Part shown: piece after piece, positions 20,996 through 29,337 of the stretch
Layout: each line of letters opens with the position of its first letter
Position numbering within the stretch: the stretch's first letter is position 1
DNA from: Enterobacter sp. Ag1
GTDB lineage: Bacteria > Pseudomonadota > Gammaproteobacteria > Enterobacterales > Enterobacteriaceae
Length of the DNA: 64,000 nt
Reading direction: 5' to 3'
Assembly: GCA_000277545.1 (NCBI GenBank)
Contig: AKXM01000031.1
Coordinates: 62,001 to 126,000, forward strand
Program-made: the position numbers and the translations under genes
Notes under the pieces: generated by a model
Told to the model about the DNA's origin: nothing
Seen by the model: the letters and a program-made list of their open reading frames with translations, nothing else
Databases searched by the model: none

Positions 20996-22174
20996 ATGAA
21001 AAACAATACTCACGGACTCAGCCCGGCGCTGATCGTCCTGATGTCCGTCGCGACCGGCCTCGCGGTTGCCAGCAACTATTACGCGCAGCCGCTGCTCGAC
21101 ACCATCGCAAACGCCTTTTCGCTCTCGGTGAATCAGGCCGGATTTATCGTTACCACTGCACAGCTCGGCTATGCCGCAGGGCTGTTGCTGCTGGTGCCGC
21201 TTGGGGATATGTTCGAGCGCCGGGGGCTGATCGTCTTTATGACGCTGCTGGCAGCCGGTGGGATGCTGATCACCGCCACCAGCCAGTCCCTGTGGATGAT
21301 GATTCTGGGCACCGCGCTGACCGGGCTCTTCTCCGTGGTCGCGCAGATTCTTGTGCCGTTTGCCGCGACGCTCGCGGCACCGGAAAAGCGCGGGAAGGTT
21401 GTCGGGACTATCATGAGCGGGCTGCTGCTCGGGATTCTGCTGGCGCGAACCGTCGCGGGTTTATTGGCAAGCCTTGGCGGCTGGCGCACCGTTTATTGGG
21501 TTGCCAGCGTGCTGATGGCGCTGATGGCGCTGGCCCTGTGGCGCGGGCTGCCGCAGGTGAAGCAGGACAGCCACCTCAACTACCCGCAACTGCTGACCTC
21601 AATCTTCAGCCTGTTTATTAAAAACAGCCTGCTGCGCACCCGCGCCTTGCTGGGCTGCCTGACCTTCGCCAACTTCAGCATTCTCTGGACGTCGATGGCG
21701 TTCCTGCTGGCCTCGCCGCCGTTTAACTATTCCGAAGGGGTTATCGGCCTGTTCGGCCTTGCGGGAGCCGCTGGCGCGCTCGGCGCTCGCCCCGCAGGCG
21801 GGCTGGTTGATAAGGGCAAAGGGCACCACACCACCACCATTGGTCTGCTGCTGCTGTTACTTTCCTGGGCCGCAATCGCTTTTGGTCAGTTCTCTGCCCT
21901 CGCCCTGATTGTGGGTATCCTGGTGCTGGATCTCACCGTTCAGGGCGTCCACATCACCAACCAGAGCCTGATATACCGCATGATGCCGGAAGCCCGTAAC
22001 CGACTGACCGCCGGGTACATGACCAGCTACTTCATCGGCGGCGCGGCGGGTTCTTTGATTTCAGCGAGCGCTTACCAACATGCCGGCTGGAACGGGGTGT
22101 GCATTGCCGGCGCCAGCGTCGCCCTACTAAATTTGGTAGTGTGGTGGCGCGGATACCAGCGGCAGGCCGATTAG
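20996..22174 (+). CDS. ygaY: MFS transporter, YgaY-type
   Basis: This 392-residue, 12-helix major facilitator protein has motif A as GDMFERRG (around residue 65). It belongs to the group of small drug/sugar efflux-like MFS proteins (MdtG/YfcJ relatives); E. coli ygaY at the same locus after proX is a pseudogene, whereas this copy is full length. I start at ATG 20996; an in-frame TTG 12 bp earlier is less likely. Substrate unknown. A hairpin terminator follows at 22220. Orthology rests on position plus family, so the symbol is tentative. Confidence 0.78.
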   Translation: MKNNTHGLSPALIVLMSVATGLAVASNYYAQPLLDTIANAFSLSVNQAGFIVTTAQLGYAAGLLLLVPLGDMFERRGLIVFMTLLAAGGMLITATSQSLWMMILGTALTGLFSVVAQILVPFAATLAAPEKRGKVVGTIMSGLLLGILLARTVAGLLASLGGWRTVYWVASVLMALMALALWRGLPQVKQDSHLNYPQLLTSIFSLFIKNSLLRTRALLGCLTFANFSILWTSMAFLLASPPFNYSEGVIGLFGLAGAAGALGARPAGGLVDKGKGHHTTTIGLLLLLLSWAAIAFGQFSALALIVGILVLDLTVQGVHITNQSLIYRMMPEARNRLTAGYMTSYFIGGAAGSLISASAYQHAGWNGVCIAGASVALLNLVVWWRGYQRQAD

Positions 22175-22619
22175 CGCAATATTGTCGCTTCCCGTAAGGG
22201 AAATTGAAGATGTAATGGCGGGGACAGTCTGTTAAGGTTGTCCCCGTTTACTAATTCGAGTGACATTAACGCAGGTTATTTATTAACACCCTATATGGAT
22301 AGACCCGCAACTGTTTCAGCCGACAACCGCCACGGGGCGGAATTGTTCTTCAGTCTGAAAGCAGCCTTTCCATTGCCATTTCTCCTGTCCTCAAGGCACA
22401 AAGCCTCCGGCTTCGCTGCCGTTAAACGCCGTTATACCACTCGAAACCCATTTTCTCTCCCCACGCTGCTTAGCACTCTGGGCTACGGCTTAGCGTGGTT
22501 TACGCCGATGGTGGCAACAACCAAACGTATATAAACGTATACAAACGTATAAATAATACATTTACTTTATTTGTCACCATCGTTACTATATCGGCTGCAA
22601 CTAATGAGGTTATGCCAAA
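22175..22619 (+). promoter_or_regulatory. Region between ygaY and emrR, with terminator, palindrome and triple 10-bp repeat
   Basis: No gene is supported. The terminator GGGGACA/TGTCCCC lies at 22220-22245 followed by GTTTAC. An inverted repeat CCACGCT/AGCGTGG spans 22461-22498. Next come three copies of AAACGTAT at 22523, 22533 and 22543, exactly 10 bp apart, ahead of the AT-rich emrR promoter. The repeats occupy one DNA face and are a candidate regulator-binding array (EmrR itself or another protein). E. coli ygaZH, which should lie here, is absent. Confidence 0.65.
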
Positions 22620-23150
22620 ATGGATAGTTCGTTCACGCCCATAGAACAAATGCTGAAGTTCCGCGCCAAACGTTATCAGGAGTTCCCGTACCAGGAAGTT
22701 CTGTTGACGCGTCTTTGTATGCACATGCAGGGTAAACTGCTGGAAAACCGCAATAAGATGCTGAAGGCGCAGGGGATCAACGAGACCTTATTCATGGCAC
22801 TCATTACCCTTGAGTCCCAGGAAAATCACAGCATCCAGCCTTCTGAGCTGAGCTGCGCGCTGGGTTCATCCCGCACCAACGCCACGCGTATTGCCGATGA
22901 GCTGGAAAAACGCGGCTGGATTGAGCGCCGTGAAAGCGACAATGACCGCCGCTGCCTGCATCTGCATTTGACCGAAAAAGGTCACGAATTCCTGAGACAG
23001 GTCCTGCCACCGCAGCATAACTGCCTGCATCAACTGTGGTCCGCTCTGGATGCTGACGAAAAAACACAGCTGGAAACAATCACCCGTAAGCTGCTCAACC
23101 GCCTCGACCAGATGGAAGAGGACAAAGTGATCCTTGAAGCTCTGAGCTAA
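22620..23150 (+). CDS. mprA: MarR-family repressor EmrR (MprA)
   Basis: This 176-residue winged-helix MarR-family repressor matches E. coli EmrR/MprA ([16 protein letters not shown] start; DNA-binding [21 protein letters not shown]). It represses emrRAB and is released by uncouplers such as CCCP, DNP and salicylate-like compounds. The beta-wing DNDRR is present. It is the first gene of emrRAB; emrA starts 135 bp downstream after two hairpins. A triple 10-bp repeat sits upstream. Confidence 0.96.
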   Translation: MDSSFTPIEQMLKFRAKRYQEFPYQEVLLTRLCMHMQGKLLENRNKMLKAQGINETLFMALITLESQENHSIQPSELSCALGSSRTNATRIADELEKRGWIERRESDNDRRCLHLHLTEKGHEFLRQVLPPQHNCLHQLWSALDADEKTQLETITRKLLNRLDQMEEDKVILEALS

Positions 23151-23199
23151 GCTTTTACCGTCTGTACGTCTGACCACAATCCGATTTCAAAACAACGCT

Positions 23200-23263
23200 C
23201 AGGCCAGCAATCTCCTTGCTGGCCTGTCAGGTCTAACAGGTCGGCTCAGCTGACCGGAAATAA
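23200..23263 (+). other. Paired hairpins in the emrR-emrA leader
   Basis: Stem AGGCCAGCAA/TTGCTGGCCT (23201-23210, 23216-23225, loop TCTCC) is perfect over 10 bp. A second stem, GGTCGGC/GCTGACC, follows at about 23239-23255. Neither has a T run, so they are more likely mRNA-stability or processing structures than terminators. Confidence 0.5.
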
Positions 23264-23285
23264 TAATAACCAGGTGGAGATTAGC

Positions 23286-24458
23286 ATGAGCGCAAATGCG
23301 GAGACTCAAGCCCCGCAGCAACCGGCTAACAAGAAGGGGAAACGTAAAAGCGCCCTGATCTTGTTGACCTTGCTCTTTGTCATTATTGCTGTGGCATATG
23401 GAATCTATTGGTTTTTGGTGCTGCGTCACTTTGAAGAGACCGATGATGCTTATGTGGCAGGCAACCAGGTGCAGATCATGGCCCAGGTCTCCGGTAGCGT
23501 CACCAAAGTCTGGGCGGACAATACCGATTTTGTGAAACAGGGTGATGTGCTGGTCAGCCTCGACCGCGCCGACGCCGAACAGGCGTTTGAAAAGGCCAAA
23601 ACCCAACTGGCCTCCAGCGTGCGGCAGACTCGCCAGCTGATGATCAACAGCAAGCAATATCAGGCCAATATCGAACTGCAGAAAACGGCTCTGGCGCAGG
23701 CGCAAAGCGACCTGAACCGCCGTATTCCGCTGGGCAGCGCCAACCTGATTGGCCGCGAAGAACTGCAGCACGCCCGTGATGCCGTCACCAGCGCTCAGGC
23801 TCAGTTGGATGTGGCCGTGCAGCAATACAATGCTAACCAGGCCATGATTCTCGGCACCAAACTGGAAGAGCAGCCCGCGGTTCAACAGGCGGCGACCGAA
23901 GTGCGTAACAGCTGGATGGCGCTGCAGCGTACCACCATCGTCAGCCCAATGACCGGCTATGTTTCCCGCCGTGCCGTGCAGGTTGGCGCCCAAATTAGCC
24001 CGTCCACGGCGCTGATGGCCATCGTACCGGCCAGCGGTATGTGGGTTGACGCTAACTTTAAAGAAACCCAGCTGGCGCATATGCGCATTGGCCAGTCGGC
24101 CACCATCGTCAGCGATATCTACGGCGACGACGTGAAGTACACCGGGAAAGTTGTCGGCCTGGATATGGGCACCGGCAGCGCCTTCTCGCTGCTGCCAGCA
24201 CAGAACGCCACCGGGAACTGGATCAAAGTGGTTCAGCGTCTGCCGGTACGTATTGAACTGGACGCCAAACAGGTTGAACAGCATCCGCTGCGTATCGGCC
24301 TGTCCACGCTGGTGAATGTGGATACCAGCAACCGCGACGGGAGCGTACTGTCCTCTCAGACCCGCACCACGCCGGTTTACGAAAGTAACGCGCGTGAGCT
24401 GAATCTGACGCCGGCTAACCAGCTTATTGACCAGATTATTCAGGCCAATGCGGGTTAA
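23286..24458 (+). CDS. emrA: Multidrug efflux membrane fusion protein EmrA
   Basis: This 390-residue periplasmic adaptor has one N-terminal membrane helix (about 25-45, SALILLTLLFVIIAVAYGIY), a biotinyl-lipoyl half-motif (ETDDAYVAGNQVQIMAQVSG), a long alpha-helical hairpin (100-215) and a beta-barrel domain. It links EmrB to TolC for efflux of hydrophobic uncouplers and nalidixic acid. I start at ATG 23286 (MSANAE), with CAGGTGGAG upstream; this gives the same length as E. coli EmrA. emrB follows after 15 bp. Confidence 0.96.
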   Translation: MSANAETQAPQQPANKKGKRKSALILLTLLFVIIAVAYGIYWFLVLRHFEETDDAYVAGNQVQIMAQVSGSVTKVWADNTDFVKQGDVLVSLDRADAEQAFEKAKTQLASSVRQTRQLMINSKQYQANIELQKTALAQAQSDLNRRIPLGSANLIGREELQHARDAVTSAQAQLDVAVQQYNANQAMILGTKLEEQPAVQQAATEVRNSWMALQRTTIVSPMTGYVSRRAVQVGAQISPSTALMAIVPASGMWVDANFKETQLAHMRIGQSATIVSDIYGDDVKYTGKVVGLDMGTGSAFSLLPAQNATGNWIKVVQRLPVRIELDAKQVEQHPLRIGLSTLVNVDTSNRDGSVLSSQTRTTPVYESNARELNLTPANQLIDQIIQANAG

Positions 24459-24473
24459 TAAAGCGGAGGGTGT

Positions 24474-26012
24474 ATGGCACAACAAAAACCGCTAGAAGGC
24501 GCCCAGCTGGTCATTATGACCATCGCCCTGTCGCTGGCGACCTTTATGCAGGTGCTGGACTCCACCATCGCTAACGTGGCTATCCCGACGATTGCCGGTA
24601 ACCTGGGCTCATCCCTGAGCCAGGGGACGTGGGTTATCACCTCGTTTGGGGTGGCAAACGCCATCTCAATCCCGATCACCGGCTGGCTGGCAAAACGCTT
24701 CGGGGAAGTGAGGCTGTTCCTGTGGTCGACCGTGCTGTTTGCTATCGCCTCCTGGGCGTGCGGCATGTCCAACAGCCTGACGATGCTGATCTTCTTCCGC
24801 GTTATCCAGGGGATCGTTGCCGGGCCGCTGATTCCGCTGTCCCAGAGCCTGTTGCTGAGCAACTACCCGCCCGCCAAGCGCAGCATTGCGCTGGCGCTGT
24901 GGTCGATGACGGTGATCGTGGCGCCGATTTGCGGCCCGATTCTGGGCGGCTACATCAGCGACAACTATCACTGGGGCTGGATCTTCTTCATCAACGTGCC
25001 GATTGGTATCGTCGTGGTGCTGATGGGCCTGCAGGCCCTGCGAGGCCGCGAAACCCGCACAGAGCAGCGCCGCATTGATGGCGTAGGGCTGGCCTTGCTG
25101 GTGCTGGGGATCGGTAGCCTGCAGATCATGCTCGACCGGGGTAAAGAGCTGGACTGGTTTAACTCGACGGAAATCATCGTGTTGACGGTGATTGCGGTGG
25201 TCACCATCAGCTTCCTGATTGTCTGGGAGCTGACCGACGATAATCCGATAGTCGACCTCTCGCTGTTTAAGTCGCGAAACTTTACCATCGGCTGCCTGTG
25301 TATCAGTCTCGCCTACATGCTCTACTTCGGCGCGATTGTGTTGCTGCCGCAGCTGTTGCAGGAAGTGTATGGCTATACCGCAACCTGGGCCGGGCTTGCG
25401 TCCGCGCCGGTGGGGGTCATCCCGGTGCTGCTGTCGCCGATTATCGGCCGCTTCGCGCACAAGCTCGATATGCGCCGTCTGGTGACCTTCAGCTTCATTA
25501 TGTATGCGGTGTGCTTCTACTGGCGCGCGTATACCTTTGAGCCGGGGATGGACTTCGCCGCGTCGGCCTGGCCGCAGTTTATTCAGGGCTTTGCGGTGGC
25601 GTGCTTCTTCATGCCGCTGACCACGATTACCCTGTCTGGCCTGCCGCCGGAGCGCCTTGCCGCGGCGTCGAGCCTGTCGAACTTTACCCGTACGCTGGCG
25701 GGTTCGATTGGGACGTCGATAACCACCACGCTGTGGACGAACCGCGAGTCGCTGCACCATGCGCAGCTCACGGAGTCTGTGACGCCGTATAACCCGAACT
25801 CGGTTGAAACCTACAACCAGCTTCAGGGCTTGGGCATGTCGCACCAACAGGCTTCCGGCTACATCGCCCAGCAGATCACCAACCAGGGGCTGATCATCTC
25901 CGCCAACGAGATTTTCTGGTTCTCGGCAGGGGTATTTATTCTGCTGCTTGGGCTGGTTTGGTTTGCCAAACCGCCTTTCGGGGCCGGCGGTGGCGGCGGT
26001 GGCGCACACTGA
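24474..26012 (+). CDS. emrB: Multidrug MFS exporter EmrB
   Basis: This 512-residue, 14-helix DHA2 drug/proton antiporter has the D1 motif LDSTIANVAIPTI (residues 23-35), motif A GWLAKRFGEVRLF and a Gly-rich C-terminus (GAGGGGGGAH). It pumps hydrophobic uncouplers through EmrA and TolC. It is the last gene of emrRAB, followed by a UUCG-loop terminator. In E. coli luxS follows next; here a LeuA2/AraC block separates them. Confidence 0.96.
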   Translation: MAQQKPLEGAQLVIMTIALSLATFMQVLDSTIANVAIPTIAGNLGSSLSQGTWVITSFGVANAISIPITGWLAKRFGEVRLFLWSTVLFAIASWACGMSNSLTMLIFFRVIQGIVAGPLIPLSQSLLLSNYPPAKRSIALALWSMTVIVAPICGPILGGYISDNYHWGWIFFINVPIGIVVVLMGLQALRGRETRTEQRRIDGVGLALLVLGIGSLQIMLDRGKELDWFNSTEIIVLTVIAVVTISFLIVWELTDDNPIVDLSLFKSRNFTIGCLCISLAYMLYFGAIVLLPQLLQEVYGYTATWAGLASAPVGVIPVLLSPIIGRFAHKLDMRRLVTFSFIMYAVCFYWRAYTFEPGMDFAASAWPQFIQGFAVACFFMPLTTITLSGLPPERLAAASSLSNFTRTLAGSIGTSITTTLWTNRESLHHAQLTESVTPYNPNSVETYNQLQGLGMSHQQASGYIAQQITNQGLIISANEIFWFSAGVFILLLGLVWFAKPPFGAGGGGGGAH

Positions 26013-26023
26013 CATTCCTCCCT

Positions 26024-26050
26024 AAAGGAGCCTTCGGGCTCCTTTTTCTT
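26024..26050 (+). terminator. Terminator of emrRAB with UUCG tetraloop
   Basis: Perfect 9-bp stem AAAGGAGCC/GGCTCCTTT closed by a TTCG tetraloop (26024-26045), followed by TTCTTT. Confidence 0.92.
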
Positions 26051-26055
26051 TGCCT

Positions 26056-26083
26056 CAACCTGGCGGTTTCGCCACACAGGTTG
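26056..26083 (+). other. Hairpin in the leuA2 upstream region
   Basis: An inverted repeat, CAACCTG/CAGGTTG (26056-26062, 26077-26083), encloses the overlapping inner stem GGCG/CGCC. It lies 70 bp before the LeuA2-type gene and may be an operator or an mRNA structure. No leucine-rich leader peptide was seen. Confidence 0.4.
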
Positions 26084-26153
26084 TCAGCTTTGCGCCAGCC
26101 CCTGCCCAGATTATTCGCCAGGATAAACAGACCACATGACCTGGAGAATCCTG

Positions 26154-27815
26154 ATGCTGACCAACCCATCGCAAAAATACCTCGCCCATGCGCCGATTCA
26201 GTTACCCGACCGACAGTGGCCGGATAGAACCCTGACGCACGCTCCTCGCTGGCTTTCCACTGACCTGCGCGACGGCAATCAGGCGCTGGCCGAGCCGATG
26301 GACGCGGCCCGCAAGCTGCGCTTCTGGGATTTACTGCTGAAGTGCGGCTTCAAAGAGATCGAGGTCGCCTTCCCTGCCGCCTCAGAAACCGACTTCCAGT
26401 TTGTGCGTCAGCTGATTGAAGAAAATCGTATTCCTGAAGATGTCACCATTCAGGTGCTGACCCAGGCGCGCAGCGACCTGATTGAACGCACCTTTGCATC
26501 CCTGGCAGGCGTACACAGCGCCACGGTGCATCTGTACAACGCCACCGCCCCACTGTTCCGCAGGCTGGTCTTCCGCCAGAGCAAAGAAGAGATCGTTCAG
26601 TTGGCGGTCACCGCCACGCGCCAGGTGCGAGCGCTGTGTGAGGCTAACCCGCAGACGCGCTGGCGCTATGAATATTCCCCGGAAACCTTTTGCTTCACCG
26701 AACCGGACTTTGCCCTGCAAATTTGTGAAGCGGTGGCGGATGTCTGGGAGCCATCTCCCGATCGACCAATGATTATCAATTTGCCCGCCACCGTGGAGGT
26801 GAACACGCCCAACGTCTATGCCGACCAGATTGAGTATTTCTGCCGCCATTTCTCCCGCCGGGATGCGGTGTGCATCAGCGTACATCCACATAACGATCGC
26901 GGCAGCGGCGTGGCCAGCGCCGAACTCGCGATCCTCGCCGGTGCAGATCGGGTGGAAGGCTGCCTGTTTGGCAACGGCGAGCGTACCGGGAACGTCTGCC
27001 TGGTCACGCTGGCGATGAATCTTTATAGCCAGGGGATTTCGCCGCAGCTGGATTTCAGCGATATGAAGCAGGTGGTGGAACTGGTTGAACAATGCAATCA
27101 GTTACCGGTGCACCCTCGCCATCCTTACGCCGGGAATCTCGCTTTTACCGCTTTTTCCGGGTCGCATCAGGATGCCATTAAGAAAGGTTTTACCGCGCGG
27201 GGCGAGTCCAGCTCAGCGCGGTGGGAAATGCCCTATCTGCCCGTTGATCCGAACGATATTGGCTGCAGCTACGAAGCCGTGATCCGCGTCAACAGCCAGT
27301 CCGGGAAAAGCGGTGCCGCGTGGATGCTGGAGCAAAACCACGGCCTGGTGCTGCCGCGCGGTTTACAGCAGGACTTTAGTCGCCACGTCCAGGCGCAAAC
27401 CGACAGGGAGGGGAACGAGATGACGCTGAGCGCCCTGTGGCAGCTGTTCCGCACACTGTACGGCCCGCATCAAACCGCCCCGCGTCAGTTGCTGGATTAC
27501 CGGACGGAGAGCCAGGCCGATGGTTCACTCCGGCTGTGGGCCCACGTTCAGACGCACGGCGGCGTTATCGCTCTGCAGGGCAAAGGCAACGGTTTACTTT
27601 CCGCCGCAGCCGATGCCCTCAAATCTCGTTTTAACCTGGTATTTTCTATTGAGGATTATCATGAGCATACGCTCGGCAGGCACAGCGAAAGCCGCTCGGC
27701 GGCTTATATCCGCTGCACCTTCAGGGAAGGCGTGAGCCGCTGGGGAACCGGCATTGATAACGATGTCTCGCGCGCGTCGCTCCAGGCGCTGTTAAACGCG
27801 CTGCCCGAGGGTTAA
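26154..27815 (+). CDS. 2-isopropylmalate synthase, LeuA2 type
   Basis: This 553-residue enzyme has an HMGL-like TIM barrel (STDLRDGNQALAEPM at about residues 35-49, HPHNDRGSG with the metal-binding His pair, and GNGERTGN) and a C-terminal LeuA regulatory domain. It resembles the LeuA2 class of actinobacteria, pseudomonads and fungi rather than the classical enterobacterial LeuA. It condenses acetyl-CoA with 2-ketoisovalerate or a related ketoacid. ATG 26154 has GGAG 9 bp upstream, better than the in-frame ATG at 26136. It stands alone between emrB and a convergent AraC gene whose end it overlaps by 4 bp. Isolation from leuBCD suggests a specialised role. Substrate not certain. Confidence 0.85.
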   Translation: MLTNPSQKYLAHAPIQLPDRQWPDRTLTHAPRWLSTDLRDGNQALAEPMDAARKLRFWDLLLKCGFKEIEVAFPAASETDFQFVRQLIEENRIPEDVTIQVLTQARSDLIERTFASLAGVHSATVHLYNATAPLFRRLVFRQSKEEIVQLAVTATRQVRALCEANPQTRWRYEYSPETFCFTEPDFALQICEAVADVWEPSPDRPMIINLPATVEVNTPNVYADQIEYFCRHFSRRDAVCISVHPHNDRGSGVASAELAILAGADRVEGCLFGNGERTGNVCLVTLAMNLYSQGISPQLDFSDMKQVVELVEQCNQLPVHPRHPYAGNLAFTAFSGSHQDAIKKGFTARGESSSARWEMPYLPVDPNDIGCSYEAVIRVNSQSGKSGAAWMLEQNHGLVLPRGLQQDFSRHVQAQTDREGNEMTLSALWQLFRTLYGPHQTAPRQLLDYRTESQADGSLRLWAHVQTHGGVIALQGKGNGLLSAAADALKSRFNLVFSIEDYHEHTLGRHSESRSAAYIRCTFREGVSRWGTGIDNDVSRASLQALLNALPEG

Positions 27816-28576
27816 TCAGAGAAGAAATATTCGCTCGGTGAAACGCCGAGCGTTCGCCGAAACATAGCGCTGAAGGCGCTGTGGCTTTCATACCCCAGAT
27901 CCAGCGCAACGCGCAGCACGGACTGCCCCTGGGCAAGACGCTCAAGCGCCGCCATCAGCCTTGCCCTGCGCAGCCATTCGCTAAACGCCAGACCCGTTTG
28001 CTGACGAAAATGGCGCAGCAAGGTTCTCTCACTGACGTTAAGCCGTTCAGCGGCCAGCGCGTTTGTCCAGGGCTGACCGGGTTCCGCCTGAATCTGGCGA
28101 CACAGCGCCAGTAGCCCCGGTGACTGCGGCTCCGGAAGATTAAACGGCAGCGCGTCGGTGCCCCTAATCTCATCCAGGATAAGCTCGTAAATTCGCTCTG
28201 CCCGACTTCCCGCCGGGTAAGCTTCCGGTAACTGGAGCGAGCAGATAATCAGCTCGCGCAGTAAAGTGGATATCTGCACGACCTGGCAAACCGACGGTAA
28301 GTCAGCCCGTGCAAACGGATCAATAAACAATGTGCGCGCCGCTACGTGGCCGATGATTTGCAGGCGGTGCTGAGTGCCAGCGGGTAACCAGACGCCGCGC
28401 CCCGGCGGAACCACCCAAATCCCCTGCCCGGTTTCGACGCGCACAACGCCGCTCAGCGTATGCAGCAGCTGGGCGCAGTCGTGACTGTGCCAGGGCTCCG
28501 AGGCACCATGGCTGTAATCATGGGCAAAAGGAACCAGCGGCCGCGTGGCAAAACTGAATTTCAGGCTGGTGGACAT
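27812..28576 (-). CDS. AraC-family regulator, NimR-like
   Basis: This 254-residue regulator has an N-terminal cupin (EPWHSHDCAQLLHTLSGVV, residues 28-46) and C-terminal AraC helix-turn-helices (NALAAERLNVSERTLLRHFR; LGYESHSAFSAMFRRTLGVS). It resembles the NimR/YeaM group, which usually controls a neighbouring drug-efflux MFS gene. I start at ATG 28576. The 4-bp convergent overlap with the LeuA2 gene and the 90-bp gap to luxS show a compact insertion. Whether it controls the LeuA2 gene or emrB is unknown. Confidence 0.85.
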   Translation of the reverse strand: MSTSLKFSFATRPLVPFAHDYSHGASEPWHSHDCAQLLHTLSGVVRVETGQGIWVVPPGRGVWLPAGTQHRLQIIGHVAARTLFIDPFARADLPSVCQVVQISTLLRELIICSLQLPEAYPAGSRAERIYELILDEIRGTDALPFNLPEPQSPGLLALCRQIQAEPGQPWTNALAAERLNVSERTLLRHFRQQTGLAFSEWLRRARLMAALERLAQGQSVLRVALDLGYESHSAFSAMFRRTLGVSPSEYFFSD

Positions 28577-28623
28577 AGTTCGTTTCGTGAGCAAAAAGAT
28601 GACGATAGCATACCGCAGGCGTA

Positions 28624-28650
28624 AAAAAAGGAGCCATATGACTCCTTTTT
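28624..28650 (-). terminator. Bidirectional terminator after luxS
   Basis: An inverted repeat, AAAAAGGAG/CTCCTTTTT, around CCATATGA; on the minus strand the stem is followed by a run of T. It ends the luxS transcript. Confidence 0.82.
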
Positions 28651-28665
28651 ACTGTGTACACAAAA

Positions 28666-29181
28666 CTAGATGTGCAGTTCCTGCAGCTTCTCTTTCGGCA
28701 GAGCCAGCTCATCATTGCTGTTGACGCTGACGCCATGCTCAATGATGTGGCGCGCGATATCCTGCGCTTCCTGCAGAGAGTGCATCTGATAAGTCCCGCA
28801 CTGGTAAACGTTCAGTTCTGGGATCTGGTTTTGCTCTTTCACTTTCAGCACGTCCTGCATCGCCGCTTTCCAGGCATCCGCCACGCGCTGCTCTGCCGGG
28901 ACACCGATCAGGCTCATGTAGAACCCTGTGCGGCAGCCCATTGGGGAGATGTCGATGATCTCTACCCCGTTCCCGTTCAGGTGGTCACGCATAAAACCGG
29001 CGAACAGGTGCTCCAGAGTATGGATCCCTTTTTCCGGCATCACTTCCTTGTTCGGGACACAAAAGCGCAGGTCAAACACCGTAATGGTGTCACCGTGTGG
29101 CGTGTGCATAGTTTTGGCTACACGGACTGCAGGCGCACCCATACGAGTATGGTCGACTGTGAAGCTATCCAACAACGGCAT
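28666..29181 (-). CDS. luxS: S-ribosylhomocysteine lyase LuxS
   Basis: This 171-residue metalloenzyme converts S-ribosylhomocysteine to homocysteine and DPD, the precursor of autoinducer-2. Metal ligands are His54 and His58 (HTLEH, with catalytic Glu57) and Cys128 (YQCGT); the invariant Cys83 (MGCRTG) is present. ATG 29181 (MPLLDSF) with GGAGGT upstream is the start. It is divergent from the sRNA gene micA, as in E. coli, so the two promoter regions overlap. Confidence 0.97.
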   Translation of the reverse strand: MPLLDSFTVDHTRMGAPAVRVAKTMHTPHGDTITVFDLRFCVPNKEVMPEKGIHTLEHLFAGFMRDHLNGNGVEIIDISPMGCRTGFYMSLIGVPAEQRVADAWKAAMQDVLKVKEQNQIPELNVYQCGTYQMHSLQEAQDIARHIIEHGVSVNSNDELALPKEKLQELHI

Positions 29182-29220
29182 CTGGTCACCTCCGATAAAA
29201 TGATTTTTTTTAAAAATAAT

Positions 29221-29249
29221 TGAAACTATTTTTACGCACGCGAGTCTGA
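29221..29249 (+). promoter_or_regulatory. SigmaE-type promoter of micA
   Basis: A -35-like TGAAACTA (29221-29228) and -10-like TCTGA (29245-29249) lie 7 nt upstream of the first base of micA. E. coli micA is transcribed only by sigmaE from the same position. Confidence 0.7.
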
Positions 29250-29255
29250 GTATAT

Positions 29256-29334
29256 GAAAGACGCGCATTTGTTATCATCATCCCTGTTATTCAGAGATGA
29301 ATATTTGGCCACAAGTATGTGGCCATTTTCTTTT
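29256..29334 (+). ncRNA. micA: Small regulatory RNA MicA
   Basis: The sequence from 29256 begins GAAAGACGCGCATTTG, which is the 5' seed of E. coli MicA that pairs with ompA and other outer-membrane mRNAs through Hfq. It continues with the CCCTG...CAGAGAT stem and the terminator hairpin TTGGCCAC/GTGGCCA followed by TTTTC. Location between luxS and gshA and direction are as in E. coli. The RNA is about 75-79 nt. The seed is identical to what I recall for E. coli; the hairpin loops differ. Confidence 0.93.
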
Positions 29335-29337
29335 CTG

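Noticed and set aside
22238-22534. 98-codon frame upstream of emrR
   Set aside because: Low-complexity product, overlaps the palindrome and repeats of the emrR promoter region; no ribosome site.
23199-24485. 428-codon minus-strand frame opposite emrA
   Set aside because: Shadow of emrA, with the emrA sense frame fully supported by homology.
24666-26015. 449-codon minus-strand frame opposite emrB
   Set aside because: Shadow of a GC-rich membrane protein gene; the product is Arg/His/Gln-rich and has no features.
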